A stretch of DNA of 64,000 nt from Streptomyces sp. CT34 (GCF_000805335.1 NZ_KN708638.1:6121692-6185691), one strand, 5' to 3'. Shown: positions 8,128 through 17,947, counted from the first letter of the stretch. Numbers and translations are program-made. The notes: generated from the letters alone by a model not told the origin.

Positions 8128-8874
8128 TCAGCCGGCGGTGCCGGGGGAGCCGTCGCCCGAGGCTGCCGCGGCCGGCTGTTCCGCGGTGAAGACGCCCGCG
8201 CGGGCGGCGGCCAGGGTTGCCGCCGCGGCCTGGTCGGCGAGTGCCGCATCGACCGGCTCCCGGCTGATGAACAACCGGAAGAACAGCGGCGCGGAGACCG
8301 ACCGGACCAGTGCGCCGGCGTCGATGGCGGCTTCCTCGGGGGAGCCGGGGAGGGGCTCGCGCCCGGTCAGCTCGCCGCGGTCGACGGCGCGCTCCACGAT
8401 GGCTTCGCAGCGCGCGAACCGCTCGGTGTAGTAGGCGCGCAGCGCGGCGGCGGCCCGTTCCGACTGGAAGGCGGCTGCGATGATCGCGGACCCCGAGGCA
8501 GCCACCGCCGGGTCGGCGAACGAGGCGACGACCTCGTGCGCGAGCGCCCGCAGGTCACCCTCGAAGGAACCGGTGTCTGGCGGGGTCCAGGTGTCCTCGC
8601 CCGCCAGGTCCAGGGCGTCGGCCACCAGTCCCTCGACGTCGCCCCAGCGGCGGTAGAGCGTCGTCTTGTGCACACCGGAGTGCTCGGCGACGTATTCGAC
8701 GGTCAGCCCGGGATAGCCGTGTTCGGTGAGGCCGGTCAGTACGGCGTCGCGGACGGCGGCCCGGGTGCGGGCGGTGCGTCCGCCGGGGCGCCGGGTGCCG
8801 GGGGTGGGCGCGGTCGCGGGCGTACCGCTGCCGGGTTCCGCTCCGGCCTGCTTCTTCTCGTCCTCGCCAGTCAA
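8128..8874 (-). CDS. TetR-family transcriptional regulator
   Basis: This is a one-component repressor of about 248 residues. A disordered Gly/Pro/Thr-rich N-terminus is followed by a TetR helix-turn-helix (TRAAVRDAVLTGLTEHGYPGL, then VEYVAEHSGVHKTTLYRRWG), a helical ligand/dimer domain and a C-terminal helix (DAALADQAAAATLAAARAG). I favour the TTG at 8874, which has GGGAG six bases upstream and leaves both operator-like repeats outside the gene; ATG at 8916 (262 residues) is in frame but lacks a ribosome site. It is divergent from an ABC-F resistance ATPase and probably represses it and itself, with an antibiotic as the likely inducer. The ligand is unknown. Confidence 0.87.
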   Translation of the reverse strand: MTGEDEKKQAGAEPGSGTPATAPTPGTRRPGGRTARTRAAVRDAVLTGLTEHGYPGLTVEYVAEHSGVHKTTLYRRWGDVEGLVADALDLAGEDTWTPPDTGSFEGDLRALAHEVVASFADPAVAASGSAIIAAAFQSERAAAALRAYYTERFARCEAIVERAVDRGELTGREPLPGSPEEAAIDAGALVRSVSAPLFFRLFISREPVDAALADQAAAATLAAARAGVFTAEQPAAAASGDGSPGTAG

Positions 8875-8893
8875 TTGCAACTCCCGTTGCGTT
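8875..8893. promoter_or_regulatory. Operator-like inverted repeat O2 (TetR/ABC-F)
   Basis: TTGCAAC-TCCC-GTTGCGTT resembles O1 at 8923-8942 with the same GCAAC-N4-GTTGC core. It overlaps the ribosome binding site of the TetR gene, so occupation would fit autorepression. Confidence 0.55.
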
Positions 8894-8922
8894 AGTGAGT
8901 ACTCCTGTGTCATCATCAGCGT

Positions 8923-8942
8923 AACGCAACATGAGTTGCGTT
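8923..8942. promoter_or_regulatory. Operator-like inverted repeat O1 (TetR/ABC-F)
   Basis: The perfect palindrome AACGCAAC-ATGA-GTTGCGTT has 8-bp arms and a 4-base centre. It sits between the divergent starts, 50 bases from the ABC-F start, and is about 48 bases centre to centre from O2. Confidence 0.7.
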
Positions 8943-8991
8943 TGTGGGCTCCGGGGTGCCCGGAGTGCCGCGGCATCACCTGGAGGTTCCC

Positions 8992-10611
<1,620 letters not shown>

Positions 10612-10933
10612 CCGGCCGGCACCGGAATGCACCGGCGAGGGGCTGTGCGCGACGGCGGACACGTCAGCACCCGAGGACAGCGGCCCCCGAGGACAGCAGT
10701 AAGAGAGCGGCGGCACCTGCGGACAGTGGGACGGAGAGGCAGCAGGGCGGAAAGCCGTAGTGGTTATGGGAAGTCCCCGGAAGTAGCCGGAAGTCCCCGG
10801 ACCGGCCACGGAAGTACGGAGCACACGGCATGAACGGAAAGGAACATCGTGCGGTCGAGACGACACCGGCGGCCAGAGGCCGGCCGGGCGGCCGGATGCG
10901 GCATGTACAGGGCAGCGGATTTAGGCTGGCGGC
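10612..10933. other. Gene-free stretch with short repeats
   Basis: This 322-base gap contains CCGAGGACAGC direct repeats near 10672-10700 and GGAAGT-type repeats at 10769-10819. No hairpin terminator was recognised after the ABC-F gene and no credible gene is present. Confidence 0.6.
10769..10819. repeat. 10-bp GGAAGT-type tandem repeat
   Basis: GGAAGTCCCC (10769-10778), GGAAGTAGCC (10779-10788) and GGAAGTCCCC (10789-10798) are adjacent, and GGAAGTACGG follows at 10810-10819 after an 11-base spacer. Confidence 0.75.
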
Positions 10934-11593
10934 ATGGCCCGGCCCCGACGCATTGTCCTCATCCGCCACGGAGAGTCCGAGGGCAACGTCGACGACACCA
11001 TCTACGAACGCGAGCCCGACCACGCGCTCTCCCTGACCAAGACCGGTATGCGGCAGGCCGAGGAAGCCGGTGTGCGGCTGCGCGAGATGTTCGGCCACGA
11101 ACGGGTCTCCGCCTATGTGTCGCCGTACCGCCGCACCCACCAGACCTTCCGGCTCCTCGGCCTGGACCCCGGCAGGGTCCGTGTCCGCGAGGAGCCCCGG
11201 CTGCGCGAGCAGGACTGGGGAAACTGGCAGGACCGCGACGACGTACGCCTCCAGAAGGCATACCGCGACGCCTACGGTCACTTCTTCTACCGCTTCGCCC
11301 AAGGAGAGTCCGGCGCGGATGTGTACGACCGGGTCGGGGCGTTCCTGGAGAGCCTCTGGCGCAGCTTCGAGGACTCCTCCCACCCACCGAACGTCCTGAT
11401 CGTCACGCACGGCCTCACCATGCGCCTGTTCTGCATGCGCTGGTTCCACTGGACGGTCGCGGAGTTCGAGTCGCTGTCCAATCCGGGCAACGCGGAATGG
11501 CGCACCCTGCAGCTCGGCCCGGAAGGCCGCTACTCCCTCGATCGCCCCTTCGACCGCTGGTGTGAACCGGAGCCATATGGGGTCACCGGTTAG
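10934..11593 (+). CDS. Histidine phosphatase family protein (phosphoglycerate mutase-like)
   Basis: This 219-residue protein has the phosphohistidine motif LIRHGESEGN with the catalytic His12, the second arginine in SPYRRTHQTF, an acid segment in RLREQDWGNWQ and the second histidine in IVTHGLTMRLF. These define the branch-1 histidine phosphatase superfamily. The IYEREPDHALSLTKTGMRQA stretch and the FYRFAQGESGADVYDR segment resemble bacterial broad-specificity phosphatases rather than glycolytic mutases. The substrate is not known. The ATG at 10934 directly precedes the first beta-strand. It is followed after 10 bases by the ADP-ribosylglycohydrolase gene, so the two are probably co-transcribed. 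Confidence 0.9.
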   Translation: MARPRRIVLIRHGESEGNVDDTIYEREPDHALSLTKTGMRQAEEAGVRLREMFGHERVSAYVSPYRRTHQTFRLLGLDPGRVRVREEPRLREQDWGNWQDRDDVRLQKAYRDAYGHFFYRFAQGESGADVYDRVGAFLESLWRSFEDSSHPPNVLIVTHGLTMRLFCMRWFHWTVAEFESLSNPGNAEWRTLQLGPEGRYSLDRPFDRWCEPEPYGVTG

Positions 11594-11603
11594 AGTGCCA
11601 CCG

Positions 11604-12512
11604 ATGACCGCCGACCATCGTGACGCCGACCGCTGGGCGCGGGCTCTGGCGAGCCTGCGCGGGCTCGCCGTGGGCGACGCCCTCGGATCGCAGTTCTTCG
11701 TCCCCGCCCACTACCCCGCCCTCAAGCGCCGCGAGCTGCCTCCCGGCCCGTGGCGGTGGACCGACGACACCGAGATGGCCTGCTCCGTCCTGGCCGTGCT
11801 CACCACCCACCACCGCGTCGACCAGGATGCGCTGGCCCGCTCCTTCGCCGACCACCACGACGTCGACCGCAACTACGGCCGGGCCGTCGACCGGATGCTC
11901 CGGCTGATCCGCGAGGGCGAGGACTGGCGCGAGCTGGCATCCGGCCTCTTCAACGGCCACGGCTCCTGGGGCAACGGTGCCGCCATGCGCATCGCCCCCC
12001 TCGGCGCCTGGTACGCCGACGACCCGGAACAGGCCACCCACCAGGCGGAGATCTCCGCCTACATCACCCACCAGCACCGCGAGGCCGTCGTCGGTGCGAT
12101 GGCCGTGGCCGCCGCGGCAGCCCTGGTCGCCGACCCGGCGCGTGCCCTCGGCCCCGCGGAACTCCTCGACGGTGTCCTGGCCCTGATCCCGCGCAGCGCC
12201 GTACAAGCCGGCCTGCGCCGGGCCCGCGACATGCTCGACTACGCCGACCCCGGCACCGTCGCCGCCGTCCTGGGCTGCGGTCGCCGCACCAGCGCCCATG
12301 ACACCGTGCCGTTCACCCTCTGGGCCGCGGCACGGAACCTCGGCGACTACGAGAAGGCTTTCTGGACCACCGTCCGCGCCGGCGGCGACGTGGACACCAC
12401 CTGTGCCATCGTCGGCGGCATCATCGCGGCGTCCCCCGGTGGCGACCCGCCCCAGGCGTGGTGCGACGCCACCGAACCCCTCCCGTCCTGGGCTCCCGGC
12501 TCCGCCGCCTGA
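11604..12512 (+). CDS. ADP-ribosylglycohydrolase family protein
   Basis: This 302-residue protein carries the DraG/ARH-type dinuclear-metal motifs: LRGLAVGDALGSQFF near the N-terminus, the TDDTEM metal-binding segment, GSWGNGAAMRIAPLG in the middle, and GGDVDTTCAIVGGI near the C-terminus, where the two aspartates and threonine complete the magnesium site. Family members remove ADP-ribose from proteins or small molecules; the target here is unknown. The ATG at 11604 is preferred because the conserved domain begins about 15 residues later and the upstream frame overlaps the phosphatase gene; a GTG at 11562 is possible. It sits 10 bases after the phosphatase gene in an apparent two-gene unit. 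Confidence 0.92.
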   Translation: MTADHRDADRWARALASLRGLAVGDALGSQFFVPAHYPALKRRELPPGPWRWTDDTEMACSVLAVLTTHHRVDQDALARSFADHHDVDRNYGRAVDRMLRLIREGEDWRELASGLFNGHGSWGNGAAMRIAPLGAWYADDPEQATHQAEISAYITHQHREAVVGAMAVAAAAALVADPARALGPAELLDGVLALIPRSAVQAGLRRARDMLDYADPGTVAAVLGCGRRTSAHDTVPFTLWAAARNLGDYEKAFWTTVRAGGDVDTTCAIVGGIIAASPGGDPPQAWCDATEPLPSWAPGSAA

Positions 12513-12814
12513 CCGCCCCCCCCGCGGGACGGTGTCCCGGCGCGCCCGCGCCGGCCGCCCACGACATGATCGCCACCCGTCGGCGCCCGCCGGCCCACAC
12601 CACCAACAGGCCCCGTCGAAGGGCGACTTCACGCCTGCGCGGGCGCCTGCCCGCGCCCGTACCGGCGCCTGCGCCGCCCCGTCCGCGCGCGCCGCGCATA
12701 CCCGCCGGTAAGTAAGTGGAGCCGTCCCGTCCGCGCCCCCTCCGCAACCGTCCGCCATCAGGTCGGGATCCGATGCGGACGACTGGGCCGAATAGGCGTA
12801 ACCTGGCTGGCGCC
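12513..12814. other. Gene-free stretch upstream of rnhB
   Basis: This 302-base gap starts with a small hairpin (CGGGAC-GGT-GTCCCG, 12525-12539) that could end transcription. It ends with a possible -10 TAACCT at 12799-12804, ten bases before the rnhB start. No gene was seen. Confidence 0.5.
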
Positions 12815-13516
12815 ATGCCGTACGAGCCTCCCACCCATACCGTCGAGCGATCACTGCGCGCCAAGACGGGCGCCAGGATCGTCGCAGGGATCGACGAGGT
12901 CGGGCGCGGAGCCTGGGCCGGCCCGGTCAGCGTCTGCGCAGCCGTCACCGGACTGCGCCGGCCGCCGGATGGACTCACCGATTCCAAACTGCTGACCCTC
13001 AAGCGCCGCACCGAACTCAGCGAGGTGCTCGCCGACTGGGTCACCTCGTACGCCCTGGGGCACTCCTCACCGGAGGAGATCGACGCCCTGGGAATGACCG
13101 CGGCGCTGCGCCTCGCCGCCGTACGCGCCCTGGAGGCGCTGCCGGTCCGACCGGACGCGATCATCCTCGACGGCAAGCACGACTACCTGGGCGCGCCATG
13201 GCGGGTCCGCACGGTCATCAAGGGCGACCAGTCCTGTATCGCGGTCGCCGCCGCGTCCGTGATCGCCAAGGTGCGACGGGACGCGATGATGGCCGAACTC
13301 GGCCTGGAATACGCCGACTTCGGCTTCGCGGCCAACGCCGGCTACCCCTCGCCGACCCATCGCACCGCCCTGGAGGAGTACGGTCCCACGCCGCACCACC
13401 GACTGTCGTGGTCCTACATGGACGCACTGCCCCGGTGGCGGCATCTGAAGAAGGTGCGCATCACCCCCGAAGCAGCCGCTCTGGAGGCCGGTGGCCAACT
13501 CGGCTTCGACTTCTGA
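12815..13516 (+). CDS. rnhB: Ribonuclease HII
   Basis: This 233-residue enzyme cleaves RNA in RNA-DNA hybrids and removes single ribonucleotides from DNA. The family's acidic metal-binding residues are present: Asp27 and Glu28 in GIDEVGRGAWAGPV, Asp119 in ILDGKHDYL, and the downstream segment KGDQSCIAVAAASVIAKVRRD with the conserved lysines and final acid. The GYPSPTHRTALEEYGPTPHHRLSW signature is in two pieces near residues 185-210. The start is ATG 12815, which gives the usual length; there is no good ribosome binding site, so translation may be leaderless or weak. In a cell with B12-dependent NrdJ it contributes to ribonucleotide removal. The next gene follows after 66 bases. Confidence 0.96.
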   Translation: MPYEPPTHTVERSLRAKTGARIVAGIDEVGRGAWAGPVSVCAAVTGLRRPPDGLTDSKLLTLKRRTELSEVLADWVTSYALGHSSPEEIDALGMTAALRLAAVRALEALPVRPDAIILDGKHDYLGAPWRVRTVIKGDQSCIAVAAASVIAKVRRDAMMAELGLEYADFGFAANAGYPSPTHRTALEEYGPTPHHRLSWSYMDALPRWRHLKKVRITPEAAALEAGGQLGFDF

Positions 13517-13582
13517 GCGGTGCGGGCATGAATTCGGTACCCACTGACGTGTCCCGCACCTACGTTTGATAGACATCCTTTT

Positions 13583-14233
13583 ATGCCTCTCATCCCCGAG
13601 GAGCCTCAGATTCACGAGAGTGTCCCGGGTCCCCGCGCTACTCCGGCCGCCGGCCGCACCGCGCCGACCCCCCGTCCTGTCCCTGGTCCCGGTCCCCGCC
13701 CCGCCCCGCCGCGTGGCGCTCCCGCGTCCAGTGCCCGTCCGGGCAAGCCCGGACCCGCTGCCCCGCCGCGTGGGCCTGTCGCCGGTCCGCCGGCGCAGCG
13801 CACCGGCTCGCCGCAGCCCCCCGCCGCCGAGACCGGCAGCGCCACGGGAACCCAGCTCCAGCTGATCCCGGCGCCCGCCGGGGGCGCCGTCGACGCCGCG
13901 GACGAGGCTGTCGACCTGCTCCTGGACTCCGGGCGCGCACCCGGCGAGATCCTGGTGCTGACCACCGGTGAGAACCACCCGTGGGCGGCCCACGAACTGT
14001 CCTTCGGCGAGGCGTCCTACTGGGCCCAACACGACGCCGCGGACGACGTGTTCTACGCGGACGCCGCCGCCGAACGCGCCGCCGGGCGGCCCGTGGTGAT
14101 CGTCGCCGTCAACGGCGGTACCGACGAGACCGCCGCACGGGCGCTGCCCGCCGCGATGGCCCGTGCCGGAACGCTGCTGATCGTCTGCGGTGACCCGCAG
14201 CGGATCAACACCGCTCTCGGCGCGAACGCCTGA
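13583..14233 (+). CDS. Conserved actinobacterial protein with helicase C-terminal-like domain
   Basis: This is a 216-residue protein. Residues 1-90 are Pro/Arg/Gly-rich and probably disordered (PVPGPGPRPAPPRGAP). Residues 95-212 form a compact domain (AVDLLLDSGRAPGEILVLTTGE, then RPVVIVAVNGGTDETAARALP and LLIVCGDPQRINTAL). The last segment resembles the end of UvrD/Rep-like helicases, where bulk pathway checks on recovered ATPase motifs would sit, but Walker motifs are absent, so no ATPase activity is expected. It lies downstream of rnhB and could be co-expressed. No ribosome site is obvious; a TAGACA seven bases before the ATG suggests leaderless translation. Function is unknown. Confidence 0.75.
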   Translation: MPLIPEEPQIHESVPGPRATPAAGRTAPTPRPVPGPGPRPAPPRGAPASSARPGKPGPAAPPRGPVAGPPAQRTGSPQPPAAETGSATGTQLQLIPAPAGGAVDAADEAVDLLLDSGRAPGEILVLTTGENHPWAAHELSFGEASYWAQHDAADDVFYADAAAERAAGRPVVIVAVNGGTDETAARALPAAMARAGTLLIVCGDPQRINTALGANA

Positions 14234-14252
14234 CCGCCGCGGGCCCGACGCA

Positions 14253-14280
14253 GCCCGCCGGCCCCCGAGGCCGGTCGGGC
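14253..14280. terminator. Bidirectional hairpin between convergent genes
   Basis: GCCCG-CCGGCC (14253-14263) pairs with GGCCGG-T-CGGGC (14269-14280) around a five-base loop with one bulged T. It lies between the convergent stops at 14233 and 14348. Confidence 0.6.
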
Positions 14281-14347
14281 GCGTTCGCCTGCCCGGACGC
14301 GTCCGGTAGCCGCGAGCCGGGTATCCGCGGCGGCCGGACCGCTCCGG

Positions 14348-15352
14348 TCAGCGCGCCGCCGTGTGCCGGTGCGCCTCGGCCGCGCCACCGCCCCGCCGCC
14401 GTGCCCCGCGGCCACCGCTGTGCGGCTGCTCGGGCGGCGGCCCGGTAGGCGTCTGAAGGGCGGTGCGCCGCGAGGACGCGGCGGCCGTGCCGGGCGGGCG
14501 AAGCTGCGCGGCGGGCAGCACCTCCTGCGCACCCGGTGCCTCCATCGGGGGCGCGACGGCCCCGGGGGGCACCGGCGGTGCATCCGTGAACGGTGGTGCC
14601 GTACCGGTCGCTTGCGTACGGGCGGCCGCCGTACCGGGCGATGCGGTGCGCCTCGGCTCCGTACGCGGCGCCGTCCCAGGCCCCGGCACCGGCTCGCCAA
14701 CAGGTGCATCCGGCCCGGTTTCGGTATGGCGCAAAACCGTGCCACCGGCGCCGGTGGCCGCGCCTGCCGCACCACTCCGCGCCCCCATCCGCGCCCCGTC
14801 CGGACCGCTCCGGGGCTTCTCCGCGGCGGACGCCCGCGGGCACCGCCCGCCCCGCCCCTCGCCCAGCACCTGCCAGCGGTCCCGGGTGAGCGTGATGTAG
14901 GCGCCACAACGGAGACCGTGCAGGGTGCAGGCGTCGCGCAGCCCCCACATCCACGCGCCGTCCGCCTCCGTCCAACGAAGCTCGCCCGCACGGCAGTAGA
15001 GCAGTACCGCCGTCCGCACCGGGACGCGCAGCCGCAGGTCGTGCGGGATGATCCGGCGCAGCTGCGTCAGCAGCGCATTGCGGAACTCCCAGCCGTCGGG
15101 AGCCACCGCGGACTGGGTGAACGACGCGCTGGCGGTGACCCGCTCCTCGGGGTCGAGCACCGCCACAATGGCCGTGGCGAGCCCGGGGAGATGCCGTGCG
15201 TGCAGACCGGCGACCACCTCACGAGGGTTGCGCAGCAGCGGAATTCCGGCCGAGGCCCACTCCGCGGGCTCCAGCATCCGCCCCAGCCGGGCGGTGGAAT
15301 CGGTGGACGCGGGGCGGGACACATACGGGGGCTGGGCGAATCCGAAGGTCAT
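14348..15352 (-). CDS. Conserved Streptomyces hypothetical protein, disordered C-terminal half
   Basis: This 334-residue protein is not recognised by function. Residues 1-175 form an ordered domain (MTFGFAQPPYVSRPASTDST, PAEWASAGIPLLRNPREVVAGLH, AIVAVLDPEERVTASASFTQ, LRRIIPHDLRLRVPVRTAVLLYC, WMWGLRDACTLHGLRCGAYITLT). The remaining half is Pro/Ala/Gly/Thr-rich low complexity and ends Arg-rich. The start is ATG 15352 with GGGAGGACG directly upstream, a strong ribosome site. It is transcribed in the same direction as recQ, 304 bases downstream of it. Related genes lie between rnhB and the RecQ-type helicase in other Streptomyces, by recollection. Confidence 0.78.
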   Translation of the reverse strand: MTFGFAQPPYVSRPASTDSTARLGRMLEPAEWASAGIPLLRNPREVVAGLHARHLPGLATAIVAVLDPEERVTASASFTQSAVAPDGWEFRNALLTQLRRIIPHDLRLRVPVRTAVLLYCRAGELRWTEADGAWMWGLRDACTLHGLRCGAYITLTRDRWQVLGEGRGGRCPRASAAEKPRSGPDGARMGARSGAAGAATGAGGTVLRHTETGPDAPVGEPVPGPGTAPRTEPRRTASPGTAAARTQATGTAPPFTDAPPVPPGAVAPPMEAPGAQEVLPAAQLRPPGTAAASSRRTALQTPTGPPPEQPHSGGRGARRRGGGAAEAHRHTAAR

Positions 15353-15656
15353 CGTCCTCCCTTCGTCTACGCGTCCGCGCTTCGGGTGGCGGCGCGGCAC
15401 GCGAGCGCACCGCGACACGGCCCATCCGCACCGCGAACGGCCGGATACGGGGAGCCACTTCAATTCTTGCGGTTCGTACAGGCATGCGGCAACGAGCAAT
15501 TCCCCCGCACGGCCGGAATGAACCGGTCCGCCGCCGGTATCCCTGCCCGCCGCACCCGCCTCTGATGCCCGCCGCCTCCCTTCCTTCTCCCCAGGCCCCG
15601 GCCGTACGGAGCGCACGCCCCGCCCGCTCACCGACGGGACAACGCCTCGCCCGGAA
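15353..15656. other. Gene-free stretch between recQ and the hypothetical gene
   Basis: This 304-base gap lies between two genes on the minus strand. No hairpin, repeat or credible small gene was recognised; it presumably holds the promoter of the hypothetical gene. Confidence 0.5.
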
Positions 15657-17822
15657 CTAGCCCTGCACGGCCAGAACCAGCGGAAACACCCCCTCGGCCC
15701 CGGCTCCGCGCAGCAGCCGGGCGGCCACCGCCAGCGTCCAGCCGGTGTCCGCGTAGTCGTCCACCAGGAGCACCGGGCCGCCGGCCGACGCCAGCGCCCG
15801 GGCGAGCTCCGGCGGCACGCTCAGCGAGCTGTGCAGCGCCCGCAGCCGCTGGGCGCTGTTGCTGCGCGGAATCCTGCCCTCCGGACCGTCGTCCGGCGAC
15901 CCCACCGTGCCCAGGAACGGCATCCGGCCCACCGAGGCGATCCGCTCGGCCAGCGACCGGATCAGCTGCGGGCGGCTGCGCGAACCGAGGCAGACGACGC
16001 CCACGGGGCGGGCCGGTGCGTCCGCCGCGCCCGAGGCCCAGCCCCCGGGGCCCTTGGCCCAGTCGGCGAGGACCGTGACCACCGCGGCCGACACATCCTC
16101 GGGCACCGGACCGTCCGGGGCCTGCGCTGCGAGCATCGGCCGCAGCCGGTTGCCCCACCCGATGTCCGACAGCCGCCCCAAAGCCCGTCCGGTAGCGGCC
16201 AGTTCACCGGCCGGGATGCGGCCCTTGAGGTCGATGCCGACCGCCGGCAGACCCGTGGGCCACATCCGCCGCGGCTCCACCTCCACACCGGGGCGCCCCA
16301 GTTCGCCGCGCGCCGCGTCCAGCGACGCGGCGGACACCTCGGTGCCGAACCGCGCCCCCGTGCAGTTGTCGCACCGGCCGCACGGGGCCGCCGCCTCGTC
16401 GTCCAGCTGCCGCCGCAGAAACTCCATCCGGCAGCCGGTCGCCGCCGCGTACTCCCGCATGGCCTGCTGCTCGGTCTCCCGCTGCCGCGCCACCCACGCA
16501 TAGCGCTCGGCGTCGTACGACCACGGCCGCCCGGTGGACGTCCAGCCGCCCTTGACGCGCTGGACGGCGCCGTCCACGTCGAGCACCTTGAGCATGATCT
16601 CCAGCCGGGAGCGGCGCAGTTCGACCTGCGGCTCCAGCGCCGGCAGCGACACCGGCCGACCGGCCGCCGCGAGCACGTCCAGCGTCCGGCGCACCTGCTC
16701 CTCCGGGGGGAACGCCAGCGACGCGAAGTACTTCCAGATCGCCTCGTCCTCCCGGCCGGGCAGCAGCAGTACCTCGGCATGCTCGACGCCGCGGCCGGCA
16801 CGGCCCACCTGCTGGTAGTACGCGATGGGCGACGACGGCGAGCCCAGGTGCACCACGAACCCCAGGTCGGGCTTGTCGAAGCCCATCCCCAGGGCCGAGG
16901 TCGCCACCAGCGCCTTGACCCGGTTGGCGAGCAGATCGTCCTCGGCCTGCTGGCGGTCGGCGTTCTCCGTCTTGCCGGTGTACGAGGAGACCGTGTGCCC
17001 CCGGTGGCGCAGGAACGCCGTGACCTCCTCGGCGGCGGCGACCGTGAGCGTGTAGACGATCCCGGAGCCCGGCAGCTCGTGCAGATGGTCCGCGAGCCAG
17101 GCGAGCCGGTGCGCCGCGTCCGGCAGCGGCAGCACGCCCAGACTCAGGCTCTCCCGGTCCAGCGTGCCGCGCAGCACCAGTGCCTCTCCGGTGCTCTCGC
17201 CCGTCCCCAACTGCTCGGCGACATCGGCCGTCACCCGGGCGTTCGCGGTGGCCGTCGTGGCGAGCACGGGCACACCGGGCGGGAGGTCGGCGAGCATCGT
17301 GCGCAGCCGGCGGTAATCCGGCCGGAAGTCATGGCCCCAGTCCGAGATGCAGTGCGCCTCGTCGACGACCAGGAGGCCGGTGGCCGCCGCGAGCTTGGGC
17401 AGCACCTGTTCGCGGAAATCGGGGTTGTTGAGCCGCTCGGGGCTCACCAGCAGCACATCCACCTCGCCGGCCGCCACCTCGGCCTGGACGGTGTCCCACT
17501 CCTCGGTGTTGGCGGAGTTGATCGTGCGCGCGCGGATACCGGCCCGCGCGGCCGCCTCGACCTGATTACGCATCAGCGCGAGCAGCGGAGAGACGATCAC
17601 GGTCGGACCGCTGCCCCGCTCGCGCAGCAGCGCAGTCGCGACGAAATAGACCGCGGACTTCCCCCAGCCCGTGCGCTGCACGACCAGGGCGCGGCGGTGG
17701 TCGGCGACCAGCGCCTCGATCGCCCGCCACTGATCCTCGCGCAGCCGGGCGTCGCCGCCGGGATCCCCGACGAGTCGGCTCAGGACGGCATCGGCTGCGG
17801 CACGCAGGTCTTCGTTGCTCAT
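15657..17822 (-). CDS. recQ: RecQ-family ATP-dependent DNA helicase with phosphoribosyltransferase-like C-terminus
   Basis: This 721-residue protein unwinds DNA in repair and recombination. The RecA1 domain has LREDQWRAIEALV, Walker A QRTGWGKSAVYF and the DEAH box VVDEAHCISDWGHDFRPDY. RecA2 has GMGFDKPDLGFVVHLG and QQVGRAGRG. A zinc-binding C-terminal region follows (CGRCDNCTG, near residue 480). The last 120 residues are not the usual HRDC domain: VGVVCLGSRSRPQLI and GPVLLVDDYADTGWTL resemble the PRPP loop of phosphoribosyltransferases. Walker A reads TGWGKS rather than TGGGKS. The ATG at 17822 gives the standard N-terminus. It is divergent from the DUF4192 gene across a gap with two DnaA-box-like sequences. 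Confidence 0.94.
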   Translation of the reverse strand: MSNEDLRAAADAVLSRLVGDPGGDARLREDQWRAIEALVADHRRALVVQRTGWGKSAVYFVATALLRERGSGPTVIVSPLLALMRNQVEAAARAGIRARTINSANTEEWDTVQAEVAAGEVDVLLVSPERLNNPDFREQVLPKLAAATGLLVVDEAHCISDWGHDFRPDYRRLRTMLADLPPGVPVLATTATANARVTADVAEQLGTGESTGEALVLRGTLDRESLSLGVLPLPDAAHRLAWLADHLHELPGSGIVYTLTVAAAEEVTAFLRHRGHTVSSYTGKTENADRQQAEDDLLANRVKALVATSALGMGFDKPDLGFVVHLGSPSSPIAYYQQVGRAGRGVEHAEVLLLPGREDEAIWKYFASLAFPPEEQVRRTLDVLAAAGRPVSLPALEPQVELRRSRLEIMLKVLDVDGAVQRVKGGWTSTGRPWSYDAERYAWVARQRETEQQAMREYAAATGCRMEFLRRQLDDEAAAPCGRCDNCTGARFGTEVSAASLDAARGELGRPGVEVEPRRMWPTGLPAVGIDLKGRIPAGELAATGRALGRLSDIGWGNRLRPMLAAQAPDGPVPEDVSAAVVTVLADWAKGPGGWASGAADAPARPVGVVCLGSRSRPQLIRSLAERIASVGRMPFLGTVGSPDDGPEGRIPRSNSAQRLRALHSSLSVPPELARALASAGGPVLLVDDYADTGWTLAVAARLLRGAGAEGVFPLVLAVQG

Positions 17823-17873
17823 GCCCCCATGCAACCCGATGCCACCGACAACGCGCGAACCCCCGCCCGAAGC

Positions 17874-17907
17874 TGTGGACAACCACCCCACCCGCGAGTT
17901 ATCCACA
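17874..17907. promoter_or_regulatory. Two DnaA-box-like 9-mers in the recQ-DUF4192 gap
   Basis: TGTGGACAA at 17874-17882 (reverse complement of TTGTCCACA, the Streptomyces DnaA consensus) and TTATCCACA at 17899-17907 face each other with 16 bases between them. They lie in the 125-base divergent intergenic region. Confidence 0.55.
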
Positions 17908-17947
17908 GGGGTCGCGGAGCGGCGGTGAGCTGCGCGATCTTCGAGCC

